Assembly: GCA_001184205.1 (NCBI GenBank)
Contig: LBMP01000006.1
Span: 1 to 64,000, forward strand
Direction: 5' to 3'
Length of the DNA stretch: 64,000 nucleotides
Origin: Desulfocarbo indianensis
GTDB lineage: Bacteria; Desulfobacterota; Desulfarculia; Desulfarculales; Desulfarculaceae
A program made the position numbers and the translations under genes. The notes below the pieces were generated by a model. That model worked only from the letters and a program-made list of their open reading frames with translations, made no database searches and was not told the DNA's origin. Below, one piece after another: positions 33,891 to 42,662 of the stretch; positions within the stretch are counted from its first letter, which is position 1, and every line of letters starts with the position of its first letter.

Positions 33891-34223
33891 TCAAAAATCA
33901 AAACAACCACCCATGGGAATCCACAAATCAGGTGTCTCGATTCTCGCCAATCTCCGAGGCTTTTTACGAACACATTTGATTACAACAGCTGGACCGGACA
34001 ACCCATCAGGCCTGTAATAAACACGTCTCTCAGGAAAATAATAACCCCTGCAAGAATCACAAACCGCAAATCCAGCATCGACCTCCAATCTCGACAACTC
34101 TTCACCACACAGCAAACACACATACCTCCCCTGGCAAGCATCGCAAATCACAGACCCGCCAGATACCTCGCAACTACAAACCAAACACAACTCCTTAACT
34201 ACTTTTTCAGCTTCGGGTTCCAT
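33891..34223 (-). CDS. Zinc-finger-like protein
   Basis: About 110 residues with three Cys pairs in a row: CLVCSCE, CDACQGRYVCLLCGEEL and CDSCRGYYF. The last 40 residues are basic. ATG 34223 has GGAGGTGATTTAT upstream. In the leader lies an IR (34238-34268) and further up a divergent promoter region. Probably a zinc-dependent nucleic-acid or protein binder; unknown family. Its DNA is visibly less GC-rich than most neighbours. Confidence 0.6.
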   Translation of the reverse strand: MEPEAEKVVKELCLVCSCEVSGGSVICDACQGRYVCLLCGEELSRLEVDAGFAVCDSCRGYYFPERRVYYRPDGLSGPAVVIKCVRKKPRRLARIETPDLWIPMGGCFDF

Positions 34224-34237
34224 ATAAATCACCTCCA

Positions 34238-34268
34238 TCAAACCCTTCTATTTTTTGAAGGGTTTGAT
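34238..34268 (-). promoter_or_regulatory. Leader hairpin of the zinc-finger gene
   Basis: ATCAAACCCTTC (34238-34249) pairs perfectly with GAAGGGTTTGAT (34257-34268) with an AT loop. In the minus-strand message the hairpin ends about 15 bases before the start codon and covers the approach to the ribosome site, so it may tune translation. Confidence 0.4.
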
Positions 34269-34280
34269 GCGGCCGCCCGA

Positions 34281-34385
34281 GGTTTGGGACACGTTAAGCG
34301 GACCCCTCGATAAAGCTTTCGGTCCCCGTCAGGACTAATCGGGACCGAAAGATTTACGATAAGGGGTCTGCGTGTGGCCCAAACC
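34281..34385. repeat. Long inverted repeat with mirror-image promoters
   Basis: Arms of about 50 bp: GGTTTGGG, then GACCCCT, TCG/ATAAAGCTTTCGGTCCC on the left, and GGGACCGAAAGATTTACGATAAGGGGTC, then GGCCCAAACC on the right. Each arm reads outward as GGGACCGAAAG followed by a TTTA-type box, so the palindrome contains two divergent CGAAA/TATA promoters around GGTCCCCG...CGGGACC (34321-34346). The left promoter would serve the zinc-finger gene; no gene is seen in front of the right one. Confidence 0.55.
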
Positions 34386-34521
34386 GGTAGTAGGTCTGGA
34401 TTCGCATACAGGTAATTGCCCTGCTCACGCCGTTCGCATGGAGATTTTAAAATATTCTTTCTTTGTCAGTTTTTTCAACACCAGATAACATGCAGAAATA
34501 ATTAAGTTAAATACCTTTGAT

Positions 34522-34639
34522 GGTGTGGTTTTAAAGCTCGCCATTAATCGCATTTTCCCCTCGGAAATGAGATTAAAACCACACCTGCAGGGGAATAAAT
34601 CCACAATGCCAGGGCATTAAATCCACACTCTTCATTACC
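34522..34639. repeat. Iteron-like repeats, 22-bp spacing
   Basis: TAAAACCACA (34574), TAAATCCACA (34596) and TAAATCCACA (34618) are direct repeats exactly 22 bp apart, two turns of the helix. An inverted TGTGGTTTTA (34524-34533) completes a hairpin with the first: GGTGTGGTTTTAA and TTAAAACCACACC are 13-bp perfect arms, with an inner stem at 34546-34574. Regular iterons of this kind bind initiator or partition proteins on plasmids. No gene covers 34242-34761. Confidence 0.55.
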
Positions 34640-34714
34640 AGCAATTTCTGCCTCGGTAATAGGCAACGTCAGGGGTGGACAGTTCGATCATCTTTTGACT
34701 ACCGGCAAGTGGGA

Positions 34715-34758
34715 AGCAATTTATTTAAACATAAGAGACCCACCCAGGACCCGGGACC
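34715..34758 (+). promoter_or_regulatory. TATA-type promoter and GGNCCCGGGACC palindrome
   Basis: TTTATTTAAA is centred near 34725 and GGACCCGGGACC (34747-34758, one base off the perfect palindrome) lies over the predicted start of transcription and directly before the ATG at 34762. No ribosome site is present. Confidence 0.5.
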
Positions 34759-34761
34759 AAA

Positions 34762-35241
34762 ATGATCAATTCAGGGCTTGAGTATAGGGTAGGCTATCAG
34801 CGGAACAGGGAATACCGTTCCGAGGGGGAGCGGCGGATCGCTCGCTTCCTACAGGACAACCACATCAGATACCAATATGAACCGGCCGTGCTGGTCAATG
34901 CACCGGAGGGGAAACCACGAATATGGTATCCCGATTTTCATTTGCCGGAGTTCAGCGCCTACATAGAATATTTCGGTTTGGCCGGTCGTCGCTCATACGA
35001 TGCAGGCGTGAAAAGAAAGCTGAAGACCTACGAGTCCATGGGCTACCAGGTCATCCCCATTTTCCCTTGGACCTTTGCCGAAGATTGGAAGGGCTACACC
35101 ATGTCTGAATTGAAGCGGGTGGCTCGCGGGAGATATGAAAATCTCATGTCTAAACCGTATTGGAGCAGTGCCCGCAAACAAACTTATGGATCAAGTAAGG
35201 CACGGGCACCCTACGGATCACGGCGAGGCGGATATCGGTAG
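34762..35241 (+). CDS. PD-(D/E)XK nuclease-like protein
   Basis: A 159-residue protein with SEGERRIARFLQDN, IRYQYEP, then WYPDFHLPEFSAYIEYFG: the Glu, PD and (D/E)X-hydrophobic pattern of PD-(D/E)XK nucleases akin to Vsr or archaeal resolvase-type enzymes. The last 30 residues are basic (ARKQTYGSSKARAPYGSRRG). It likely cuts or binds DNA; substrate unknown. It converges on the replication-relaxation gene. Confidence 0.7.
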   Translation: MINSGLEYRVGYQRNREYRSEGERRIARFLQDNHIRYQYEPAVLVNAPEGKPRIWYPDFHLPEFSAYIEYFGLAGRRSYDAGVKRKLKTYESMGYQVIPIFPWTFAEDWKGYTMSELKRVARGRYENLMSKPYWSSARKQTYGSSKARAPYGSRRGGYR

Positions 35242-35256
35242 GGCCGTCTGAGCTAA

Positions 35257-36189
35257 TCAGGCAGGTGATGCAGGCAAAGGAGATTCGTAGACCAGCGAGG
35301 GGCCCAAAATGGAGTGAGGGGGCGTTTGGTCTTTTCCGCCTCTGGCCCAGATGGCAGCGCCCAATCCTTTCTCGAAAACACGTTCTTGATCGGTAATCCA
35401 GATGAAGTCCGATGGCACCATCTCCTGTACCAGTCGGCATATGACAGCCATTCGCCCGGCGGTGTTGGCCAGGAATAGAAGGCGAAAGCCGTTGAACCTG
35501 CATCCCCAGAGTTCTTCATACCGCCTATAACGATTTGTACGAAAGTAGGCCTGGTAGTTTAGGATCTTCTGCCGAAGGTCCCTGCCTCCCGCGGTTGGGC
35601 TGGCCAAGGGCTCGGTGCCCATATCCACTTCCAAGAAGAACAATAGCGATTTCCGCTGACCCTGGTCGCCATTATTGATCGTGAAGACGCCATCAGGGAT
35701 GAAGTCCATCCACTTGTCCGCGGCAGAATCGACCACAACCCTATCCAGAACAGGCGATGAACCGTCAGGCAGCTGGGGTAGGAATGGCGAGTTGGAGGCT
35801 AGGAAGACGGTGTTCAGCGAAGGGTTGTGGTCTGTGATGCCCTGGAGGCCTATGCGAAACCAGTTGATCAAGAGCGTGTGATCGATGTCCCCGGTGGGCG
35901 AACCGGCTAAGGTATCCACGGAGAAGCCCCCCGAATCACCAAGGTGCTCCAGGAGTAGTTCTGCCCCGCTGGGGGTTAAAAGGAGCACATTTTCGGGTCT
36001 GCCGCGTTTGCGCCCCAATGGCCTGGGTAGCGTCTGGATCAGCCCATCCCCACAAAGTTCTCGCACGCGTCTTCCCAAAGATTTGGGGTTCCGGGCAGTC
36101 ACCAGGGCCAGCTGCTGCGTAGTCAAAGCAGAGTGATCTGCCAAGGCAGCAAAGATTTGTATATCTTGATCGGATGGTTTGCGTAGCAT
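35257..36189 (-). CDS. Replication-relaxation-family protein
   Basis: A 310-residue protein. The N-terminal winged helix (IQIFAALADHSALTTQQL, SLGRRVRELCGDGLIQTLPR, RKRGRPENVLLLTPSG) is that of replication-relaxation proteins, which on plasmids act in replication or mobilisation. The C-terminal half has a nuclease-like core (FFLEVDMGTEPLA, RRYEELWGCRFNGFRLLFLANT) and may be a PD-(D/E)XK domain. Found beside the iteron-like array, consistent with a replication role. Gap 36190-36394 holds no gene. Confidence 0.75.
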   Translation of the reverse strand: MLRKPSDQDIQIFAALADHSALTTQQLALVTARNPKSLGRRVRELCGDGLIQTLPRPLGRKRGRPENVLLLTPSGAELLLEHLGDSGGFSVDTLAGSPTGDIDHTLLINWFRIGLQGITDHNPSLNTVFLASNSPFLPQLPDGSSPVLDRVVVDSAADKWMDFIPDGVFTINNGDQGQRKSLLFFLEVDMGTEPLASPTAGGRDLRQKILNYQAYFRTNRYRRYEELWGCRFNGFRLLFLANTAGRMAVICRLVQEMVPSDFIWITDQERVFEKGLGAAIWARGGKDQTPPHSILGPSLVYESPLPASPA

Positions 36190-36394
36190 AGGCCATCACT
36201 GCTAGGGGCTTGTCGAATAAGCGGCAGGGGGGAAAGCGTGGTTTCACATTTAACCGTTCCGCGCCAGTATCAATGGATTTTTCTAGTTGTTTTTAATGAT
36301 CGAAAAATGCAGATGATCGCTAAACTGGCCGAAAGTAGCTTTGAGCCTGGACTATCCCTCGTAAATTCCTGTTTGCTGTGGAAATGTTCAACAT

Positions 36395-37114
36395 TTATTC
36401 GGTGGTTACTTTTACGATCTCAAGATCCTTTTTCACGTCTCGTCGATCTAAAGCTGACCATTTTTCTGCCACTAGCGGTAAATGGCAGTCCCGTAACTTC
36501 TTCCCACTGCCGCAAGGGCAAGGGTGGTGCCCTTTGGGCGTTTTTTTCATTGCAAGAAGCTCCATGAAGGCTTTTGTCTGAAATGCTCCCGGCAGCGGCT
36601 GGCCCCACTGTTCACGGTAAAAGTCAAAAATCCCCTCTCGTCCATGATCGCGGGCTCCCCAGGGTGGTGGCTCGTCATGGGCATCGTAATAGGCTTGCCA
36701 GACTATCCAGGGGTCAACAAGCCTTTCCAGAAACTTCACCAAGGTTGAGCCGGGTGGCCAGTGCAACTGGATTTCTGCATTGACCGCCAGGCAGGCTTGT
36801 CCTTGCCCAAAAACATGGCGGTCAGGGTTATGGCGCCAGGGCAATTTGGGGTCGTCACAGAACATTACTGGAGGACGGTCTGGAAAATTTGGCGGCGTTA
36901 GTAACGCAATTTTGTATTCAAGATGACTGTGGCTATTAGGGATTGCTACCTGATGCGTGCCATGAGCAACTACCGCTTCGGTTTCAAGTTTTGTATAACG
37001 GTTCAAAGGAAAGCCCGGTCTCATGATGCTGAGCCCCATAAGTGGGCTGGCCTTAGCCAATTCCCGCCGCTCCTTCTCGAAAAACTCGGGGTTCTTTTTG
37101 TACCAGGCGGTCAA
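36395..37114 (-). CDS. CBASS E2-like protein with SEC-C tail
   Basis: About 239 residues. The E2-like region has EYKIALLTPPNFPDRPPVMF, HVFGQGQACLAVN (candidate Cys) and STLVKFLERLVDPW. The tail HPCPCGSGKKLRDCH is a SEC-C zinc motif. E2-only proteins accompany the nucleotidyltransferase in short type II CBASS, where they link the enzyme to targets. The TTG at 37114 gives a TTGA overlap with the cyclase stop and has GGAG upstream; a longer frame to 37246 exists in a shadow. Confidence 0.8.
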   Translation of the reverse strand: MTAWYKKNPEFFEKERRELAKASPLMGLSIMRPGFPLNRYTKLETEAVVAHGTHQVAIPNSHSHLEYKIALLTPPNFPDRPPVMFCDDPKLPWRHNPDRHVFGQGQACLAVNAEIQLHWPPGSTLVKFLERLVDPWIVWQAYYDAHDEPPPWGARDHGREGIFDFYREQWGQPLPGAFQTKAFMELLAMKKTPKGHHPCPCGSGKKLRDCHLPLVAEKWSALDRRDVKKDLEIVKVTTE

Positions 37115-38100
37115 CTCTTGGGGCTCCAGGGTTTGGGCGCTCGCCCGCCAATTGCGGCAGCGGCCGCCGCCGTGTGCCTCTTTGCGTTGCCTTCCTTTTC
37201 CTTGGGATCCACTTTGGGGAAGCGGTCGCCGAATTGCCCACGCCACAAGTCCGAGGCCTCAGCTGCGTCTTCAGCGTCCAAGGCTTTCTGCGCTTGGCTT
37301 GCCAGGTCCGCGATAGCCGCCTGGAAGCGCTCCTTTTGCTGGGGGCTCAGGCGTTCGGTCAGCTTCTCGCTGGGGTCCACCGGGTTATAAACGATGAAGG
37401 CGTTTTGCACCTTTCCAGAGATGACCGAAGCAGTTTCCGCCAAGGCTACATCATCCCGTTCGTGGCCCCCGAAGTTTTCGGCCGCCAGCACAGTGAGGAT
37501 AAGGCCGCTGGGCATCTTGCCCCGCCTACTGGACTGAAAATCCGCCCAGGCTTTGAGATATCTGACCAAGCGCCTGAGCTGGCCGTCGTTCCCGCATTTG
37601 CAAACTTCATCTTTAAACCAGTCGGTGATAGCGAGGGGATCGCTTTCATGCCAGCCCTTATCACCTTTTTCCGCCAGAAGGTACTTACCGCGAAACTCGC
37701 CGTAGCTGGGCAAATCAACGTGGTACTGACCGGCATAGCGAACGCGGACACAGGTGTTTTTATCCATGGGCTTTTCATTGGTGTGGCCGTCGGTGGCCTT
37801 GACGAGCCAGCCATGAACGGTGGCTGGCGTTGGCCATTCACTGTCATCCTCGTTATCCAGGTGGAGAAGATACACGCCGTCGTCGATGTCGTACTCGCCG
37901 TCTAGCGGGTTGACTGTCGTGTCCATGCTGTAGGAACCCTGGCCCCTAAATTTGGGTACCGGCAGCTCTAGGTCGTTCTTTAAGTAGTTACGTATGCGAG
38001 TCCGCAGCGCGTCACGGGAGGTGCGCAAACTAGCTTTCTTCGTGGCGCTCAAAGCGATATTGCCGTGGAATGTGGAAAACTCCTTTGCCATATCAGCCAT
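37111..38100 (-). CDS. CBASS CD-NTase (cyclic nucleotide synthase)
   Basis: About 329 residues. The nucleotidyltransferase core shows GSYSMDTTV (GS at 55-56), then YDIDDGVYL (D71, D73) and a third Asp in QYHVDLPSY. This family makes cyclic oligonucleotides on phage infection to activate an effector. The last residues (AAAAAAIGGRAPKPW) form the flexible tail where type II systems attach targets. ATG 38100 overlaps the effector stop. Confidence 0.85.
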   Translation of the reverse strand: MADMAKEFSTFHGNIALSATKKASLRTSRDALRTRIRNYLKNDLELPVPKFRGQGSYSMDTTVNPLDGEYDIDDGVYLLHLDNEDDSEWPTPATVHGWLVKATDGHTNEKPMDKNTCVRVRYAGQYHVDLPSYGEFRGKYLLAEKGDKGWHESDPLAITDWFKDEVCKCGNDGQLRRLVRYLKAWADFQSSRRGKMPSGLILTVLAAENFGGHERDDVALAETASVISGKVQNAFIVYNPVDPSEKLTERLSPQQKERFQAAIADLASQAQKALDAEDAAEASDLWRGQFGDRFPKVDPKEKEGNAKRHTAAAAAAIGGRAPKPWSPKS

Positions 38101-38728
38101 CAGTTTTAGCTCCCTTGTAGAGTTGTTCAATTTTTACATGGGGCGTTTGGTTGGCCTGCTCGTAGGGGGTTAGCCAGACCAAGCTACCCAGGGCAAGACC
38201 GATCAAAGCCAGCAAGACCATTAGGGTGTTGAAATGGTCGCTCCAGCGCTTTTTTGCATTGCGGTATTCCGAGGGCAAAATTGACCTTTGGCCAGGGAAT
38301 AAACCCTCAGAATGAAGCCCGAGAGCACTTTCAGTTCGGATCATCGCCTGACGGTTTTTGTGGAATCCTTTGGCCAAGCCGGACAGAAAGTAAATCGCGC
38401 CTGTAGCCAGGATTGCTGCCAACCCAGATATTGTTAACTTTTGCCCTAATGGCAAAAAACCCTTGCTCACGATGATCCAGCACAGGGCAATAGCCATGCC
38501 TGATATCCAAAGCGTGAACTGAACTCCTCTCGCCCGCATCTTGTGTGCAGCGTTGTAGCGCTCCTGGAGCTGCATTAGGAGGACCTGTAATTTTTGCTCA
38601 GGTCCCAGAGGCATTGCTCCGGGGCCACCGTCCGCGATAGTCGAAGCGTTTGCCCTAACTTGGCCAGACGCGGTCAGACTTTCACCAGGAGTTGGGATCG
38701 GTGATGGTTGATGTGGATTTTCATTCAT
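38093..38728 (-). CDS. CBASS membrane effector (predicted)
   Basis: A 211-residue protein with an N-terminal Pro-rich tail and three hydrophobic segments (ISGMAIALCWIIVS, ISGLAAILATGAIYFL, LMVLLALIGLALGSLVWL). Operon order effector, cyclase, E2 is usual for CBASS; the effector would permeabilise the membrane after activation. No catalytic motif seen. ATG 38728 is chosen; the frame extends to 38788. Confidence 0.7.
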   Translation of the reverse strand: MNENPHQPSPIPTPGESLTASGQVRANASTIADGGPGAMPLGPEQKLQVLLMQLQERYNAAHKMRARGVQFTLWISGMAIALCWIIVSKGFLPLGQKLTISGLAAILATGAIYFLSGLAKGFHKNRQAMIRTESALGLHSEGLFPGQRSILPSEYRNAKKRWSDHFNTLMVLLALIGLALGSLVWLTPYEQANQTPHVKIEQLYKGAKTDG

Positions 38729-38870
38729 AGGGAAACGCCTCGTTTGCAGGGTATTGAAAATACCAAGCCACCGCGCAAATAATACCATATGTAGGTGTTA
38801 TTCCCATGGCAACCACTATATTTAGTTGCCAGTCTGCATATGAAAAGAGTTTCCAGACAGCCTGCCTTTT

Positions 38871-39104
38871 TTAGCCCCTCGGTGGATACGGATCGTTACC
38901 ATGGCTGTCGCTTTGGCCGATTTTCCCGTCTTTGTTGTGTATTCGTAGCTCCGTGCCTTGATTGCGGCTGATCTCCCTGCCACGATCTATGGCGTCTTGT
39001 TTGGTGTCATGGTGGCTGCTGGCGCGCTTGCCACCACCCTTTTTGACATCCCAGCCACCATTCGGGTTGGGGACAACATGATGGCTCTTGGGTCCCTTTG
39101 GCAT
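38871..39104 (-). CDS. DUF2188-family protein
   Basis: A 77-residue protein with the pattern SHHVVPNPNGGWDVKKGGGKRASSHHDTKQDAID, that of DUF2188 proteins of unknown function, common near mobile elements. AAGGAG precedes the ATG. It is divergent from the XRE regulator. Confidence 0.75.
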   Translation of the reverse strand: MPKGPKSHHVVPNPNGGWDVKKGGGKRASSHHDTKQDAIDRGREISRNQGTELRIHNKDGKIGQSDSHGNDPYPPRG

Positions 39105-39144
39105 TGAAAAACTCCTTGTCTTTGACACTTTCGCAGTGTAGTCT

Positions 39145-39230
39145 ATGACGAACTCGTCAACAGCCTGGGCAAATAGAAGCCGCCCATGCAAATGGCGGTA
39201 TCGTCATAAATCAATATACGGATTCGTCAT
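39145..39230. promoter_or_regulatory. Repeated TCGTCAT operator-like sites
   Basis: ATGACGA (39145-39151), TCGTCA (39154-39159), TCGTCAT (39201-39207) and TCGTCAT (39224-39230) lie in the divergent gap between the DUF2188 gene and the XRE gene. The last copy touches the XRE start codon. They fit binding sites of the XRE repressor and thus autoregulation. Confidence 0.45.
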
Positions 39231-39603
39231 GCCAAAGTCAAGTCCTCCGGCAGAAATTTTTCCTGCCCGGTTAAGAGAGGCTAGGGAAGCCAGGCAATTG
39301 AGCCAAGGCGACCTCGCTAAAAGGGCCTCCTTGCAAGTGTCTGCGATTTCGCACTTCGAGACAGGAGGGAGAAAGCCCTCATTCGATAACCTCAGAAAGC
39401 TGGCCGAAGCCTTAACCGTTTCAACCGACTATCTCCTAGGCCGGGTATCTGACATGAACGCAGTTAGTTCCTCAGCGGATAAGCTGCACAGGCAATATGC
39501 CGGATTACCCTCCGAACTACAGGAGATGGCAGACGGCTTCATGGAAATGCTGGCCAAGAAAGCAAAAGCGAAAAGGCAGGGGGGAAATGAGGAAGATCGA
39601 TGA
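39229..39603 (+). CDS. XRE-family transcriptional regulator
   Basis: A 124-residue protein with an XRE helix-turn-helix (LREAREARQLSQGDLAKRA, VSAISHFETGGRKPSF, LRKLAEALTVSTDYLLGR). ATG 39229; an overlapping longer frame starts at 39145. It overlaps the ImmA/IrrE-like gene, the classic XRE plus metallopeptidase pair that controls a prophage or restriction locus. Confidence 0.85.
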   Translation: MPKSSPPAEIFPARLREAREARQLSQGDLAKRASLQVSAISHFETGGRKPSFDNLRKLAEALTVSTDYLLGRVSDMNAVSSSADKLHRQYAGLPSELQEMADGFMEMLAKKAKAKRQGGNEEDR

Positions 39604-40447
39604 CTTCACACAGGCGGAGATTGAGGCGGAAAGCCTATTGAGCGAACTAGGGATTAACTCGCTGCCAATTGATCCGTTCGATATTGCCAGACAGCTTGGA
39701 ATCGAGCTTATGCCCATGCCTTCGGTTCCCAATGGTGCATCGGGCATGTTCCTTCACGTAAACGGAGAATGCGGCATAGGCTACCCGACCCATGTAGATA
39801 ACAACGGATTTGTGCGTTTCTCGGTCGCCCATGAAATTGGCCACTACCGGCTCCCCGGCCACCCTGAGGCGGTAGTGGATGAGAAAGGAAAGCATCATTC
39901 TTGCGCAGGGGCGTCAAATGGCGATCGATATGAAAAAGAGGCAGACAGCTTTGCGGCTGCTCTCTTAATGCCCACAGGTTTATTTACCACAGCCATGCGT
40001 CACGCCGGTGAAGGACTGGCTGCAATTGAAAAATTGGGGGAATTGTGCGGGACTTCAATTGAAGCGACAGCTATTCGATATAAAGACTGCACTTCCGAAC
40101 CGTTCGCGGTAATCCGAAGCGAAGGCGACACCATTGAATATGCGTCCATGTCCTCCGCTTTAAGGGAATTCCCAAAATTAACTTGGATAAAAAAGGGAAC
40201 ACGGCTACCTGCCGACACACTTACGGCGCAGTTCAACAGGGATTCTAGTCGGGTTCAGGCGGCGGAAAATGATTCGGACACTTGCGATTTGGACACATGG
40301 TTTGGTGGGTGTAGCCAGGAAATTACTGAAGAGGTGATTGGGCTTGGAGAATATGGAAAAACCCTTACCATTCTCAGGGAAATGGTAAACCCGGACGAGA
40401 ATGAGGATGACAGTGAGCTGGGAGCTTGGAACCCCACATTTCGATGA
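39587..40447 (+). CDS. ImmA/IrrE-like metallopeptidase
   Basis: A 286-residue protein. The N-terminal half has VAHEIGHYRLPGH, the HExxH zinc motif, and KEADSFAAALLMP with the third ligand Glu. ImmA cleaves the partner XRE repressor to switch on genes. The C-terminal half is unrecognised. It overlaps the regulator by 17 bp. Confidence 0.82.
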   Translation: MRKIDDFTQAEIEAESLLSELGINSLPIDPFDIARQLGIELMPMPSVPNGASGMFLHVNGECGIGYPTHVDNNGFVRFSVAHEIGHYRLPGHPEAVVDEKGKHHSCAGASNGDRYEKEADSFAAALLMPTGLFTTAMRHAGEGLAAIEKLGELCGTSIEATAIRYKDCTSEPFAVIRSEGDTIEYASMSSALREFPKLTWIKKGTRLPADTLTAQFNRDSSRVQAAENDSDTCDLDTWFGGCSQEITEEVIGLGEYGKTLTILREMVNPDENEDDSELGAWNPTFR

Positions 40448-40529
40448 TCAGCAAAATATCTGAATTGGGACGCGGTGTGTTGCGATTCAAGTTGTTGCTC
40501 GATCACGCGCTAATACCAGGATCAATGGC

Positions 40530-42662
40530 ATGAACTACCAAATCCACAACAGCATAGCCAACTTCATTTGGGGAATCGCGGACGACGTACTCCGAGACGT
40601 CTATGTTCGTGGCAAATACCGCGACGTCATCCTGCCCATGACTGTTATCCGTCGCCTTGATGCCATATTGGAACCCAGCAAGCAGACCTTACTGCAAATG
40701 AAGGATCAACTAGATGCGGCCGGCATAGCCAATCAGCACGCCGCCCTGTGCCAGGCATCGGGTGAAGCCTTTTACAATGTCTCGCCATTCACCCTGCGTG
40801 ATCTAAAGTCCCGCGCCAAGCAACAGCAGCTAAAGGCGGATTTTGAGGCCTACCTAGACGGCTTTTCGCCCAACGTCCAGGAGATTCTGGACAAGTTCAA
40901 ATTCCGCAATCAGATTCCAACCCTCATCGAAGCCGATATTCTCGGTTACCTCATTGAAAAGTTCCTGGACTCCCGCATCAACCTTAGTCCCAAGCCAATC
41001 CTGGATGTTGACGGAAACGAATTGTTCCCCGCCTTGGACAACCATGCCATGGGGACCATTTTTGAGGAGTTGATCCGCCGCTTCAACGAGGAGAACAACG
41101 AAGAGGCCGGTGAACACTTCACACCGCGTGATGTGGTCAAGCTTATGGCCGATCTCATTTTCCTGCCCGTGGCCGATGAGATTGAATCGGGGACCTACCT
41201 AGTCTATGACGGCGCTTGCGGCACCGGCGGCATGCTGACCGTGGCGGAAGAACGCCTGCTGGAGCTGGCGGAGAGCAATGGGAAAGACGTCTCCATCCAT
41301 CTATACGGCCAAGAGGTGCAACCTGAAACTTATGCCATCTCCAAGGCCGACCTGCTGCTGAAAGGCGAAGGCGAAGAAGCCGACAATATGAAATACGGTT
41401 CCACGCTTTCGAGCGATGCCTTTCCCTCTCAGGAGTTCGACTTCATGCTGTCCAATCCGCCGTATGGCAAGAGTTGGAAAACCGACTTGGAGCGCCTCGG
41501 CGGTAAAAGTGACATTAAAGACCCTCGCTTCGTGACTCTGCACGCTGGTGACCCGGAATACAAGATGATCACCCGCTCCAGCGATGGTCAGCTGATGTTC
41601 CTGGTCAACAAGCTGTCCAAGATGAAGCACACTACGCGTCTCGGCAGCCGGATTGCCGAGGTGCATAACGGTTCCTCGCTGTTTACGGGGGACGCGGGGC
41701 AGGGCGAGAGCAACATCCGCCGCTGGATAATAGAAAACGATTGGCTGGAAGCCATCATCGCCTTGCCGTTAAACATGTTCTATAACACCGGCATCGCCAC
41801 ATACATATGGGTGTTGACCAATCGAAAAGCGACTGAACGTAAGGGGAAGGTCCAGCTGATTGACGCCACGGAATGGTTCGTGCCCCTGCGCAGAAACTTG
41901 GGCAAGAAGAACTGTGAGCTTTCAGAGAAACATATCCACACCATTTGCGACTTGGTTGTAAACCCTGCCGAAAACGCGAAGTGCAAGATTTTTCCCAACG
42001 AGGCCTTTGGGTACTGGAAAGTGACTGTGGATCGCCCGCTACGGCTGGCCGTGGACTTAAGCCAGGCTAAATTGGAGCAGTTCGACAACATATGCGCCAA
42101 GGCCAAGGAAAAACCGTTGGCCAAGCTGGTGCGCCGTGTGGCGGAACGCATGGGCCCGGGCCCGCACCTGGATTTCAACACCTTCTTGGAAGCCTGCCAG
42201 GCCGACGCAGACGAGCATGGCGTAAAGCTGACCGCCAAACGCAAAAAACAGCTTCAAAACGACTTGGCCTTTACCAGCGAAGAAGCCGCACCAGTCATCA
42301 AAAAAATTTACAAGCGGGGCAAGGCCGATCCCGATCCCCTTCACGGACTCTATGGAACGGAAATCAAAGCCAGGCCTTGTGTGGTCGAATATGAAACTGA
42401 CGTTGCTCTTAGGGACACCGAACAGGTTCCCTTGCTTGAGGAAGGTGGTATCCAGGCGTTTATCACGCGCGAGGTGTTGCCTTACACTCCAGATGCCTGG
42501 GTCGATGACTCCAAGACCCAGATAGGTTATGAGATCTCCTTCACCAGGCACTTCTACAAACCAGCCCCCATGCGGACCCTTGATGAAATCAAGGCGGACA
42601 TCTATGCCCTTGAACAGGAGACCGAGGGACTGCTGGAGCAGATAGTCGGAGAGCCCGAGTGA
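40530..42662 (+). CDS. hsdM: Type I restriction methyltransferase HsdM
   Basis: A 710-residue N6-adenine methyltransferase. Motif I is YDGACGTGGM, motif IV LSNPPYGKSWK. The N-terminal 200 residues carry the usual helical domain (ISNFIWGIADD-like), and the C-terminus has extra helices for HsdS binding. It modifies host DNA and, with HsdS and HsdR, forms the restriction complex. It leads the operon hsdM-rhuM-hsdS-hsdR, with start-stop overlaps. Confidence 0.95.
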   Translation: MNYQIHNSIANFIWGIADDVLRDVYVRGKYRDVILPMTVIRRLDAILEPSKQTLLQMKDQLDAAGIANQHAALCQASGEAFYNVSPFTLRDLKSRAKQQQLKADFEAYLDGFSPNVQEILDKFKFRNQIPTLIEADILGYLIEKFLDSRINLSPKPILDVDGNELFPALDNHAMGTIFEELIRRFNEENNEEAGEHFTPRDVVKLMADLIFLPVADEIESGTYLVYDGACGTGGMLTVAEERLLELAESNGKDVSIHLYGQEVQPETYAISKADLLLKGEGEEADNMKYGSTLSSDAFPSQEFDFMLSNPPYGKSWKTDLERLGGKSDIKDPRFVTLHAGDPEYKMITRSSDGQLMFLVNKLSKMKHTTRLGSRIAEVHNGSSLFTGDAGQGESNIRRWIIENDWLEAIIALPLNMFYNTGIATYIWVLTNRKATERKGKVQLIDATEWFVPLRRNLGKKNCELSEKHIHTICDLVVNPAENAKCKIFPNEAFGYWKVTVDRPLRLAVDLSQAKLEQFDNICAKAKEKPLAKLVRRVAERMGPGPHLDFNTFLEACQADADEHGVKLTAKRKKQLQNDLAFTSEEAAPVIKKIYKRGKADPDPLHGLYGTEIKARPCVVEYETDVALRDTEQVPLLEEGGIQAFITREVLPYTPDAWVDDSKTQIGYEISFTRHFYKPAPMRTLDEIKADIYALEQETEGLLEQIVGEPE

